DNA of 64,000 bases from Diaminobutyricibacter sp049994905 (GTDB lineage Bacteria > Actinomycetota > Actinomycetes > Actinomycetales > Microbacteriaceae). The notes beneath the pieces are model-generated. The model did no database searches. It was not told the origin of the DNA and saw only the letters and a list, made by a program, of their open reading frames with translations. The translations under genes were made by a program, and so were the position numbers. This document shows positions 8,966 to 16,853 of the stretch, piece by piece (the stretch's first letter is position 1; every line of letters starts with the position of its first letter). Where the stretch lies: NCBI RefSeq assembly GCF_049994905.1, contig NZ_CP188258.1, forward strand, positions 2,170,001 through 2,234,000. Reading direction: 5' to 3'.

Positions 8966-11689
8966 ATGGGCAGCGATGAGGCCGGCGACGACGTCCCCGT
9001 CGTGTACGAGCCCGGCCGGCGGCGGGCGACGTACACGCCACCGGTGCGCCGCAAACCGGTCGGTCAGCCCGCAGAGCGGCCTGACGGGGGCACGGAAGCG
9101 CGATCGGATGATGCTCCCGCGCACGAACACATCGCCCCGGTTCACGACGACGACGAACTCGCAAGCGCGCTCGAGCAGCAGGTTTCAGAGCTGACGATGA
9201 GCATGCCGGTCATCGCGATGCCGGAGGCCCAAGCCGTGGAACAGGCGTCGCCGGAGCGGGGATCGCAGGAATCCGGGTCGCCGGAATCGGAGCAACCGGC
9301 GCCGCCCGCGTCGCCGGAATCTGCGCCCGCTGAATCCGCACCGCCCGATGTCGTCATCCTGAGCGACGACCAGGTGGTGAAGCTGATCGACGATGACATC
9401 GCTACGAAAGGCGACACTCTGAGTGCGATCGAGAGGCTCGAAGAAGTGCTCGCCGTGCGGGCTGCGACCATGGCCATCCCCATCCAGTTCCAGGATGAGC
9501 CCGTCCCAACCGAGCCGGAGAAGGAACCCGACTCCGTCGCTGAACCCGAGCCTGTCGCCGAGCCCGAGCCTGAGGTCGCCCCCGAGAACGAGCCCGCCGC
9601 GCAGCCGGAGCCCGAAGCGCAGGCCGAGCCGGATGACGCGACTGCGCCGACTGCCATTGCAGCGGCGCACAGTTTCGACGACATCCTCAACCCACGCGAA
9701 CCTGCACCGCCGGCGCCAGAGCCCGAACCGACCTTCAGCAGCTGGGTTGCACCGGTCGCGATCGCCACCGGTGTGATGCCGGTCATCCGCGAGCCGACGC
9801 CGCCACCTGTGAGCCGGACCGAGCCGACCGAGCCGACCGAGCCTGAAAGCACGGCTGACGCCGCGCCCGCCGGGTCCGGGCCGCCGCAACCCGGGTCGCC
9901 GGCCGAACCGGTGGTGCCGATCGGGTCGAATGAGCCCCTCGACCTTGTCCCGTTGCCTGGCGAGACGGTGCCTGCCGCGCAGACCGACGAGTCGTCCCCG
10001 ACCGCTCCGGAGGTCGCTGCGATCGCCGCGGAGAGCATTGTCGCCCTTCCGCCTCTGAGCGTTGACTCCGTCCCGCTGCCGATCGCAGAACCGACCAGTA
10101 CCCAGGCACAGACGGTGATCCGCGCCGGAATAGACGCCGAACTCGAGGACGACGCGGACGATGTGAGGATCACCGCCGCTTCCGCCGCTGTTCTTGCCCC
10201 CATGCCAAGCCCGCGGGTCGGGGCGGACGAAGAGGTCCTCTTCGACGGCGAGCCGGTTCCGCAACCCGTCTTCCAGCCTGAACGCGAATCACTCGAACCG
10301 ACCCCACTCGATCGGAGGGTGGGACACGCCGCGCGCATGTTCTGGCTCTGGTTCGGCGCTACGTCATCTCTCGTCAGTGTCGGAGTCGGTGCGCTCCTCT
10401 TCTCGTTCGGGCTGAGCCTGCGACAGATGATCGTCGCAACACTCATCGGCGTCGCCCTCTCGTTCCTCCCGCTGGGGCTCGGCACGCTCGCTGGAAAATG
10501 GAGCGGGCAGCCGACGATGGTCGTCTCGCGGGCGACTTTCGGAATCAAGGGCAACGTGCTTCCCGCGGCCCTCGCGCTCGTGACCAGGCTCTTCTGGGGC
10601 GCTGTACTGCTCTGGCTCGTCGCAACGGCCGTTGCGTCTCTCTTCACGTCGCTCGGAGTCGTGGTCGATCCGCTGATTCCCACCGCCGGGGCCCTCATCG
10701 CCGCCATCGTGATCGCCGCACTGATCGCCTATTTCGGGTACGCGCTGGTCGCGCGGGTGCAGCTCGTCGTCACCATCGCATCCGCCGTGCTCATTGTCGG
10801 GATGATCGCCGTGACCTGGCGCTCCGTCCATTTCGGCGTCGCACTCGCGCAGCCGGACGCCGTCTGGCTCAAGGTCGTCACCGGTGCTGTCCTGGTCTTC
10901 AGCTACCTCGGGCTGGCCTGGGCGAACAGCAGCGCGGAACTCGCGCGCTACCAGCGCCCGGAGTCGTCCGGTGCGGCCGCGATGCTCTGGGCGACCTTCG
11001 GCGCCGCGCTTCCCCCCTTCGTCCTGATCTCCTACGGCGGCCTGCTCGCCGCATCGCAGCCGGGGCTCGCAACCGATCTCGCCCATAATCCGGTGCGTGC
11101 GTTCACCCAGCTCGGGCTTCCGGCCTGGTACCCGGTACCGCTGCTCCTCGCGGTCGTGGTCAGCCTGGTATCGGCGATCGTGCTCAACATCTACTCCGGT
11201 GGTTTCAGCCTCCAGGCACTGGGACTGCGCCTCGAACGACGCTGGAGCGTTCTGCTCGTCGCGGCCGGAATCGCGATCGTCGGCACCGTGCTCCTCACCG
11301 TCGTGCCGGACTTCACCGGAGTCCTCGGACTGCCGACCACCCTCGCCGTCCCTGTCGCTGCCTGGGCTGGGTTGTTCGCGTCCGATGTCATGATCCGCAC
11401 CCGTCGCTTCCATCCGGAGTCCCTGGTGCGCAGCGGAGGGGTCTACCCCGACTGGAACTGGGTGAACCTGGCGATGTTGGTCGTGGCCAGCATCATCGGT
11501 CTCGGGCTCGTGCGCTCCAGCATGGCGTGGCTGCACTGGGAAGGGTTCCTCTACCGCTTGATCGGCGTCAACCCCGACGGAGACCTCGGCATGAGCAACA
11601 TCGGAGTACTCGTGGCGCTCGGACTCGGACTGATCACCCCCATCGTCGCCGGCATCCCGGGCGTGCGGCGCCAGGAGCGGGCCGAGTGA
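8966..11689 (+). CDS. NCS1-like purine/cytosine permease with a ~450-residue disordered acidic N-terminal extension
   Basis: The 907-residue protein divides sharply. Residues 1 to ~445 are low-complexity, rich in Pro, Glu, Ala and Ser, with runs of PEPEPE-type repeats and no predicted membrane segment. From about residue 450 (VGHAARMFWLWFGATSS) it is a 12-helix transporter of the NCS1 (purine-cytosine permease) type, with a helix-1 GATSS segment and the GxxxLPLGLGTLAGKWSGQPTMVVSRATFG region typical of that family. The substrate is unknown. Start ATG 8966 follows a TAGGCT -10 hexamer by 6 nt, so the long tail appears to be translated from a leaderless mRNA rather than being a mis-called start. 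Normal family length is about 450-500 residues. Confidence 0.8.
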   Translation: MGSDEAGDDVPVVYEPGRRRATYTPPVRRKPVGQPAERPDGGTEARSDDAPAHEHIAPVHDDDELASALEQQVSELTMSMPVIAMPEAQAVEQASPERGSQESGSPESEQPAPPASPESAPAESAPPDVVILSDDQVVKLIDDDIATKGDTLSAIERLEEVLAVRAATMAIPIQFQDEPVPTEPEKEPDSVAEPEPVAEPEPEVAPENEPAAQPEPEAQAEPDDATAPTAIAAAHSFDDILNPREPAPPAPEPEPTFSSWVAPVAIATGVMPVIREPTPPPVSRTEPTEPTEPESTADAAPAGSGPPQPGSPAEPVVPIGSNEPLDLVPLPGETVPAAQTDESSPTAPEVAAIAAESIVALPPLSVDSVPLPIAEPTSTQAQTVIRAGIDAELEDDADDVRITAASAAVLAPMPSPRVGADEEVLFDGEPVPQPVFQPERESLEPTPLDRRVGHAARMFWLWFGATSSLVSVGVGALLFSFGLSLRQMIVATLIGVALSFLPLGLGTLAGKWSGQPTMVVSRATFGIKGNVLPAALALVTRLFWGAVLLWLVATAVASLFTSLGVVVDPLIPTAGALIAAIVIAALIAYFGYALVARVQLVVTIASAVLIVGMIAVTWRSVHFGVALAQPDAVWLKVVTGAVLVFSYLGLAWANSSAELARYQRPESSGAAAMLWATFGAALPPFVLISYGGLLAASQPGLATDLAHNPVRAFTQLGLPAWYPVPLLLAVVVSLVSAIVLNIYSGGFSLQALGLRLERRWSVLLVAAGIAIVGTVLLTVVPDFTGVLGLPTTLAVPVAAWAGLFASDVMIRTRRFHPESLVRSGGVYPDWNWVNLAMLVVASIIGLGLVRSSMAWLHWEGFLYRLIGVNPDGDLGMSNIGVLVALGLGLITPIVAGIPGVRRQERAE

Positions 11690-11733
11690 GCCTGCGCCGT
11701 CACGCCCCGGTGGCCAGCAAGTAGGCTCTATTC

Positions 11734-12552
11734 GTGCCCCACACACTTGCAGCCGTTCGTGAAGCCGTCGAGCGCCTCTGGCCCCTGTCCGGTGCGGAAA
11801 GCTGGGATGCACCGGGCCTGGTGTCGGGCGACCCGGATGAGACGATCGACACCGTGCTCCTCGCTGTCGACGCTGTCGGCGACACGGTCGACGAGGCGAT
11901 CGAGGCCGACGCGGACCTCCTTCTCGTCCATCATCCGCTTCTGCTCCGGGGCGTGACGAGCGTCGCCGAAGACCGGTACAAGGGCGCACTTCTCGCTCGC
12001 CTCATCCGGGCGAACTGCGCACTTCTCGCGGCACACACGAACGCCGACGTCGTCTCGGATGGCGTTTCCTCTGTCATCGCAAACCGGCTCGGCCTTCTCG
12101 ATGTGTCGCCCATCGTGCCGGCGAAAGACGGCGTGACCGGCATCGGCCGTGTCGGAGTCCTTCCCCAGCCCATCTCACTCGGGCATCTCGCCCGGGAGCT
12201 CGCGGAGATCCTGCCACCGACCGCCGGAGGCGTGCGCGTCGCCGGCGACTACAACCAGTCCGTGCACCGCGTGGCCCTGTGCGGGGGAGCGGGCGACTCG
12301 CTGCTGTCAGCGGATGCCGTGACCGGCTCCGACGTCTACATCACTGCCGACCTGCGCCACCATCCCGCATCCGAAGCCCGCGAGCAGGCCCGCATCGGTC
12401 GAGGCCCGGCCCTGATCGACGTCTCGCACTGGGCGAGCGAATGGCTGTGGCTCGAGACCGCCGCGCGACAGCTCACTGAAGCGCTGCCCGGTCTCACCGT
12501 GACTGTGAGCGAAACCCGTACTGACCCGTGGGACTTCGCGGTCGTCCAATGA
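11734..12552 (+). CDS. Nif3/YbgI-family dinuclear metal centre protein
   Basis: The 272-residue protein belongs to the DUF34/NIF3 family (GTP cyclohydrolase I type 2 / YbgI). Conserved metal-ligand blocks are present: LLVHHPLLLRG and AHTNADV near the middle, and the C-terminal VSHWASEW. Family members form toroidal hexamers with a two-metal site; the biochemical role is still debated. Start GTG 11734 lies 6 nt after TAGGCT (11722-11727), suggesting leaderless expression. It precedes the zinc-ribbon-family gene and rnpB, an order common in actinobacteria. Confidence 0.85.
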   Translation: MPHTLAAVREAVERLWPLSGAESWDAPGLVSGDPDETIDTVLLAVDAVGDTVDEAIEADADLLLVHHPLLLRGVTSVAEDRYKGALLARLIRANCALLAAHTNADVVSDGVSSVIANRLGLLDVSPIVPAKDGVTGIGRVGVLPQPISLGHLARELAEILPPTAGGVRVAGDYNQSVHRVALCGGAGDSLLSADAVTGSDVYITADLRHHPASEAREQARIGRGPALIDVSHWASEWLWLETAARQLTEALPGLTVTVSETRTDPWDFAVVQ

Positions 12553-12607
12553 TCCGCACCGTTCACCGCATCAGCACCACCGAAACACGATCGAAGGTCA
12601 GGAACCC

Positions 12608-13342
12608 GTGAAAGCCAGCCCCGCCGCCCAGAACGAACTGCTCAGACTCCAGACGGCCGACACGCGTCTCCAGCAGCTGCAGCACGCCGAGGCGAACCTT
12701 CCCCAGACGGCGGAGCTGGCCGCGATCGCGCCCGAAGTCGATGCCATCCGGTCGCGGTGGATCGCCCGCACGGGTGAGCTCGACGATGCGCGCACCGAGC
12801 TCAAGCGTTCCGAGTCGGATGTCGAGGTGGTCGAAGCGCGAATCGAGCGTGACTCCGGCAGGCTCCAGCACACGTCTTCCGTGAAAGACGTGCAGGCGCT
12901 CGAGACGGAGCTCGCGGCGCTGCGTAAGCGCCGCAGCGACCTTGAAGAGATCGAGTTGACGGTTATGGAACGTATCGAAGAGCTCGAGACGATCGTCAAC
13001 GACATTGACGAGGAGCGTTCCGTGCTTGCTGCGAGAGTCGGCGCACTCGAAGCCGCCCGTGCCGACGAGAAGGGCAAGCTCGACGCCCAGCGCGAAGCGC
13101 TTGCGAAAGACCGGGCGGCCATCGCCGGTGCGATCCCGGCCGAACTCGTCGAGCTGTACGAGAAGCAGCGGGCGCGCTACGGCATCGGTGCAGCCCTCCT
13201 GGTCCGGGGGGTGTCGATGGGCAGCAACGTCAAGCTGACCGAGTCCGACCTCGCGGTGATCCGGCGCGCAGCCCCCGACGACGTCGTGCTGTGCCCCGAC
13301 AGCAGCGCCATCCTCATCCGCAACGAAGAATCGGGCCTCTGA
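12608..13342 (+). CDS. Coiled-coil protein of the C4-type zinc-ribbon (Rv2229c) family with a degenerate ribbon
   Basis: The 244-residue protein is an elongated antiparallel coiled coil (about residues 1-185) followed by the short C-terminal domain that in homologues is a four-cysteine zinc ribbon. Here the positions that are usually CxxC in each knuckle read SMGSN and CPDSS, so only one of the four cysteines remains, although the framework around them (DLAVIRRAAPDDVVLC, AILIRNEESGL) is kept. Start GTG 12608 has an AGGTCAGGA-type ribosome site. The family is thought to act near nucleic acids, but its role is not settled. It lies 55 bp downstream of the Nif3 gene and 45 bp before the rnpB promoter. 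Confidence 0.8.
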   Translation: MKASPAAQNELLRLQTADTRLQQLQHAEANLPQTAELAAIAPEVDAIRSRWIARTGELDDARTELKRSESDVEVVEARIERDSGRLQHTSSVKDVQALETELAALRKRRSDLEEIELTVMERIEELETIVNDIDEERSVLAARVGALEAARADEKGKLDAQREALAKDRAAIAGAIPAELVELYEKQRARYGIGAALLVRGVSMGSNVKLTESDLAVIRRAAPDDVVLCPDSSAILIRNEESGL

Positions 13343-13387
13343 CGCGCATCCGACCCGCTGCTGCGTGGTGCGCAAAAGGCGCACCGG

Positions 13388-13393
13388 TAAGAT
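13388..13393 (+). promoter_or_regulatory. -10 element of rnpB
   Basis: TAAGAT ends 7 nt before the first base of the P1 helix at 13401, which is the expected distance for a -10 hexamer. A matching -35 is not obvious, as often seen in this window. Confidence 0.6.
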
Positions 13394-13399
13394 CAGAGG

Positions 13400-13778
13400 C
13401 GAATGGGCCGGCAAGACGGTCGCGTCGGTCCGCTTCGGCGGGCCGCCGAGGAACGTCCGGGCTCCACAGAGCAGGGCGGTGGGTAACACCCACCCGGGGC
13501 AACCCGCGAGACAGTGCCACAGAAAACAGACCGCCGCGCGCCTTCGGGCGCTGCGGTAAGGGTGAAACGGTGGTGTAAGAGACCACCAGCGGCCGGGGCG
13601 ACCCGGCCGGCTCGGTAAACCTCGCCCGGAGCAAGGTCAGACAGGGAACGTTGAGGCTGCTCGCCGAGTTCCCGGGTAGACCGCTGGAGGGCTGCGGCAA
13701 CGTAGTCCCGAGATAGATGGCCGTCCACGGCGCTTACGCGCCCGGACAGAACCCGGCGTACCAGCCGGCCCATTCACC
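13400..13778 (+). ncRNA. rnpB: RNase P RNA (bacterial class A)
   Basis: This is the catalytic RNA that trims tRNA 5' leaders. Ends were set from the P1 helix: GAATGGGCCGGC at 13401-13412 pairs with GCCGGCCCATTC at 13764-13775. Universal core segments are present in order: GAGGAACGTCCGGGCTC near 13447 (CR-I), GGTAAGGGTGAAACGGTG near 13556, AGGTCAGACAGGG near 13635, and AGATAGATGGCC followed by ACAGAACCCGGCGTAC near 13712-13760 (CR-V). The two short ORFs that can be read across it are spurious. Confidence 0.95.
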
Positions 13779-13788
13779 CTTCCCTGCG

Positions 13789-13939
13789 GCGATTGATTGC
13801 CACGTATTACGCTCCCCCGCCGCGCAACTCGCATTGTGTGGCAACCAATTGGGCGGCGTCTCGAGGCCGAGTGGTTGGTTGCCACAAGGTGGATGCCGCA
13901 GGCGATTCGTTGCCAATCTATTGCGATCAACGCTTCGGG
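13789..13939 (+). repeat. Cluster of related TTGCCA repeats between rnpB and ppgK
   Basis: The ~235-bp spacer after rnpB holds no credible gene. It contains four related copies of a 14-16 bp unit close to GNGNTTGNTTGCCA: 13789-13803, 13835-13850 (inverted), 13869-13887 and 13902-13915. Two of them form a perfect 12-bp inverted repeat (TGTGGCAACCAA at 13837-13848 and its complement at 13875-13886) with a 26-nt loop. A weaker inverted copy sits near 13929. No T-tract follows, so it is not a standard terminator. The function is unknown. Confidence 0.55.
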
Positions 13940-14012
13940 CGGCAACTACTCGGGGTCGGAAGTGGGGTCGAGGGTGACGCAGTAACCCATCCCGGTCATG
14001 GGTGCCCCGCCG

Positions 14013-14774
14013 CTAGGCGGCGCCGGGCCTTGCCAGGGCAGCTGCGCCGAGGATGCCCGCGTTGTTGCGGTGCACCGCCGGGACCATCGGCGTCTTCAGA
14101 TCGAGAAGGGGCATGAATTCCTGGTAGTTCTTCGAGACGCCGCCGCCGACGATGAAGAGGTCTGGCGTGAACAGGAATTCGACGTGCGAGTAGTAACGCT
14201 GCAGCCTTTTCGCCCAACGCTCCCAGGTCAGCTCTTCGCGTTCCTTCGCTGCGTAGGAGGCGCGCGACTCTGCATCCGCCCCGTCGATCTCGAGGTGGCC
14301 GAGTTCCGCGTTGGGGATCAGGACCCCGTTGTAGATGAGCGCCGAACCGATCCCGGTGCCGAGTGTCGTGAGGATGATGAGGCCCGCCTTGTCTTTGGCC
14401 GCGCCGAACTGGGATTCGGCGTAGCCTGCAGCATCCGCGTCGTTCACGAAATGGATGCTGCGACCGAGCCCGGTCTCGAAGAGCTCCTCAGCGTTGAGTC
14501 CGATCCACTTCTTGGACACGTTCGCGGCGGACATCGTGAAGCCGTGTTTCACGATCGCGGGGAAGCAGACCCCCACAGGCGCCGTTGGATCTTCGGCCGC
14601 GAGCCGCGCGACGATCGCTTTCGTCGTCTCGACGATGTCGGCCGGCTTGCCTCCAGCAGGAGTGGGGAGCTTCACCCGTTCGCTGATGAGCTCGCCGCTC
14701 GACAAGTCGACGAGACCCCCTTTGATTCCCGTTCCGCCGATGTCGATTCCGATTGCGGTCGTCTGCGAGGTCAT
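14013..14774 (-). CDS. ppgK: Polyphosphate glucokinase (ROK family)
   Basis: The 253-residue ROK-fold kinase phosphorylates glucose using polyphosphate or ATP. It shows the phosphate-binding AIGIDIGGTGIKGGLVDL at the N-terminus, the FVNDADAAGYAE catalytic-Asp segment and the TTLGTGIGSALIYNGVLIPNAELGHLE block typical of actinobacterial polyphosphate glucokinases. The ROK zinc-binding cysteine motif is absent, as is normal for this subfamily. ATG 14774 lies 6 nt downstream of a TAGATT hexamer on the minus strand, indicating a leaderless mRNA. It follows map in the same direction with only 16 bp between them. Confidence 0.92.
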   Translation of the reverse strand: MTSQTTAIGIDIGGTGIKGGLVDLSSGELISERVKLPTPAGGKPADIVETTKAIVARLAAEDPTAPVGVCFPAIVKHGFTMSAANVSKKWIGLNAEELFETGLGRSIHFVNDADAAGYAESQFGAAKDKAGLIILTTLGTGIGSALIYNGVLIPNAELGHLEIDGADAESRASYAAKEREELTWERWAKRLQRYYSHVEFLFTPDLFIVGGGVSKNYQEFMPLLDLKTPMVPAVHRNNAGILGAAALARPGAA

Positions 14775-14790
14775 ACCGAAAATCTACCCT

Positions 14791-15657
14791 CTAGGGCAGC
14801 GTGAGCACTTGAGCGCCCCGCTCGGTGACGACCAGCGTGTGCTCGAACTGGGCTGTGATGCTCTTGTCGCGGGTCGTGACGGTCCAGTCGTCGGACCAGA
14901 TGTCCCACTCGTTGGTGCCGAGGGTGAGCATGGGCTCGATGGTGAAGACCATCCCGACCTGCATCTCGGTGGCGTAGGCGGGAGCCGAGTCGTAGTGGGG
15001 GATGATCAGGCCGGAGTGGAACGCAGCCCCGACCCCGTGCCCGGTGAAGTCGCGCACGACCCCGTACCCGAATCGCCTGGCATACGACTCGATGGCCCGT
15101 CCGATGACATTCACCTGGCGGCCGGGGGCGACCGCTTTGATTCCGCGGTTCAGCGCCTCCCTGGTCCGGTCGACGAGCTCGGTGACGGCTTCGGATGCGG
15201 TTCCGGCTATGAAGGTCTGGTTGCTGTCGCCGTGGAACCCGTTCTTGAACGCCGTGATGTCGATGTTGACGATGTCTCCCTCGTCGAGCACCGTGTCGTC
15301 GGGGATGCCGTGGCAGATGACTTCGTTCACCGAGGTGCAGATCGACTTGGGATAGCCGCGATAGCCGAGCGTCGAGGGGTATGCATCGTGCGCGATCAGG
15401 AACTCGTGGCCGATGGCGTCCAGCTCGCCGGTTGTGACCCCCGGCCTGACGGCGGCGCCGACGAGTTCGATCGCCACAGCGGCGATGCGTCCCGACTCGC
15501 GGATGAGGTCGATCTCGGCCGGAGTGTAGACGTCGCCCCTCGCGGATGGCGTCGGACCCGGGCGCCCGACGTATTCCGGTCGCGGAATGCTCCCGGGAAC
15601 GGACCGCATCGGGGAGATGAGCCCCGGAACGAGGTGACCGGCGGAATCCTTGGGCAT
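14791..15657 (-). CDS. map: Methionine aminopeptidase, type I
   Basis: The 288-residue enzyme removes the initiator methionine from new proteins. All metal ligands are visible: NIDITAFKNGFHGDSNQTF (Asp pair), DFTGHGVGAAFHSG (His), VFTIEPML (Glu) and QFEHTLVVTERG (Glu). The N-terminal ~40 residues contain the actinobacterial proline-rich extension but no zinc finger. ATG 15657 was chosen over a longer frame because the homologous region begins at MPKDSAGH, and a TATCCT -10 sits 7 nt upstream, overlapping the start codon of the divergent gene. Confidence 0.93.
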   Translation of the reverse strand: MPKDSAGHLVPGLISPMRSVPGSIPRPEYVGRPGPTPSARGDVYTPAEIDLIRESGRIAAVAIELVGAAVRPGVTTGELDAIGHEFLIAHDAYPSTLGYRGYPKSICTSVNEVICHGIPDDTVLDEGDIVNIDITAFKNGFHGDSNQTFIAGTASEAVTELVDRTREALNRGIKAVAPGRQVNVIGRAIESYARRFGYGVVRDFTGHGVGAAFHSGLIIPHYDSAPAYATEMQVGMVFTIEPMLTLGTNEWDIWSDDWTVTTRDKSITAQFEHTLVVTERGAQVLTLP

Positions 15658-15670
15658 AGGATCAAGGATA
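15657..15670. promoter_or_regulatory. Back-to-back overlapping -10 elements for map and its divergent neighbour
   Basis: Plus strand: TAGGAT 15657-15662, 7 nt before ATG 15670. Minus strand: TATCCT 15670-15665, 7 nt before the map ATG at 15657. Each -10 shares one base with the other gene's start codon, so both transcripts would be leaderless and only one polymerase could occupy the site at a time. Confidence 0.5.
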
Positions 15671-15882
15671 TGACCGCCGAGAACAACCACGGCATCACTC
15701 AGGATGCCGAGCATCGCTACTGGTACAACATGAAGACCGGCGCGGTGGAGCAGGGCTTCATTTCACCGGCACCCGACCGGGTCGGGCCGTTCGACACCCG
15801 TGTCGAAGCTGAGCACGCACTCGAGAAACTCCGCGAGAACAGCGCGAAGTGGGCTGAAGAGGACGCTCGCGACGACCGCTAA
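15670..15882 (+). CDS. Small SPOR-like protein next to map
   Basis: The 70-residue protein begins MTAENNHGITQDAEHRYWYN and contains the pattern YWYNMKTGAVEQGFISP followed by VGPFDTRVEAEHALEKLREN. This is the beta-alpha pattern seen in small actinobacterial proteins annotated as SPOR domain or methionine-aminopeptidase-associated. There is no signal peptide, so it is cytosolic. It is divergent from map with only 12 bp between the two start codons. A purine-rich stretch (AGGATCAAGG) precedes the ATG and could be a ribosome site if the transcript begins further upstream. Function unknown. Confidence 0.75.
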   Translation: MTAENNHGITQDAEHRYWYNMKTGAVEQGFISPAPDRVGPFDTRVEAEHALEKLRENSAKWAEEDARDDR

Positions 15883-15929
15883 GTCGGCGAACGCCGCCCA
15901 GGTGGGCGCTCTGCTCCTCTGAGTGCGCC

Positions 15930-16763
15930 CTACTCGTATGAATGCTCAGGACCTGGGTAAGCGCCGCCTTCGACGTCGGCCTTGTATGCGGTCGCCGCGT
16001 TGGAGAGGATGCCCTTGAGGTCGGCATACTGCCTGACGAACTTGGGTATGCGGCCTGTGCTGAAGCCCGCCCAGTCGGTCCAGACGAGCAGCTGGCCGTC
16101 GACGTGCGGCCCGGCACCGACGCCGATGGTAGGGATGCGCAGCTCGGCCGTGACCCGTGCGGCCACCTCGGCGGGAACCATCTCCATGACGACGGCGAAC
16201 GCACCGGCGTCTTCGACCGCATGCGCGTCGGCGAGCAGCTGCTCGGCACCCGCTCCGCGGCCCTGGATGATGTGACCGCCCAGCCCGTGCTCGCTCTGGG
16301 GCGTGAACCCGATGTGCGCCATCACCGGGATGCCCGCGTCGACGATGCGTCCGATCTGCTCCGCGCTGCGCACGCCGCCTTCGAGCTTGACCGCATGGGC
16401 GCCGGTCTCCTTCATGAAACGGATGGCGGTGTGCAGCGCCTCGAGCGCACCGGTCTCGTACGACCCGAACGGCATGTCGGCGATCACGAAGGCCCGTTTG
16501 ACCGCGCCGGCGACAGCGCGCGTGAGCGGGATGAGGTCGTCGATCGTGACCGGGAGAGTCGTTTCGTAGCCGAGTACGTTGTTACCCGCCGAGTCGCCCA
16601 CGAGCAGGAAATCGATCCCGGCTGCGTCGAAGATCTGGGCCGTCAGCTGGTCGTAGCTCGTGAGCCCGGTGATCTTGATGCCTTGCTCTTTGGCTGCCTG
16701 GAAGTGCCTGGTGCGCACCCGCTTCAGGTCGGGGAGCGATGGGCCCGGTGAAAGGTCTGACAT
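15930..16763 (-). CDS. panB: 3-methyl-2-oxobutanoate hydroxymethyltransferase
   Basis: The 277-residue enzyme transfers hydroxymethyl from methylene-tetrahydrofolate to ketoisovalerate, the first committed step of pantothenate synthesis. Signature blocks are FLLVGDSAGNNVLGYETTLPVT (metal-binding Asp), VIADMPFGSYE, AVKLEGG, VMAHIGFTPQ and IPTIGVGAGPHVDGQLLVW. Size is normal. No panC or panD is adjacent. TAGACT 6 nt before ATG (16770-16775, minus strand) implies a leaderless mRNA. It converges with the SPOR-like gene across 47 bp holding a weak GGGCGC inverted repeat without a T-tract. Confidence 0.94.
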   Translation of the reverse strand: MSDLSPGPSLPDLKRVRTRHFQAAKEQGIKITGLTSYDQLTAQIFDAAGIDFLLVGDSAGNNVLGYETTLPVTIDDLIPLTRAVAGAVKRAFVIADMPFGSYETGALEALHTAIRFMKETGAHAVKLEGGVRSAEQIGRIVDAGIPVMAHIGFTPQSEHGLGGHIIQGRGAGAEQLLADAHAVEDAGAFAVVMEMVPAEVAARVTAELRIPTIGVGAGPHVDGQLLVWTDWAGFSTGRIPKFVRQYADLKGILSNAATAYKADVEGGAYPGPEHSYE

Positions 16764-16853
16764 GCGCTCAGTCTAACGATCCACCGGTGGCGCGGTTCGG
16801 CGCGATTTGGGTCGTCCAACCAGTAACCTAGGAGGGCTGACGAAAGGGGCAGG

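Noticed and set aside
13365..13773. Short ORFs on both strands across rnpB
   Set aside because: They lie inside the conserved core of RNase P RNA.
15883..15929. GGGCGC inverted repeat between the SPOR-like gene and panB as a terminator
   Set aside because: Six-pair stem with a bulge, long loop and no T-tract on either strand.
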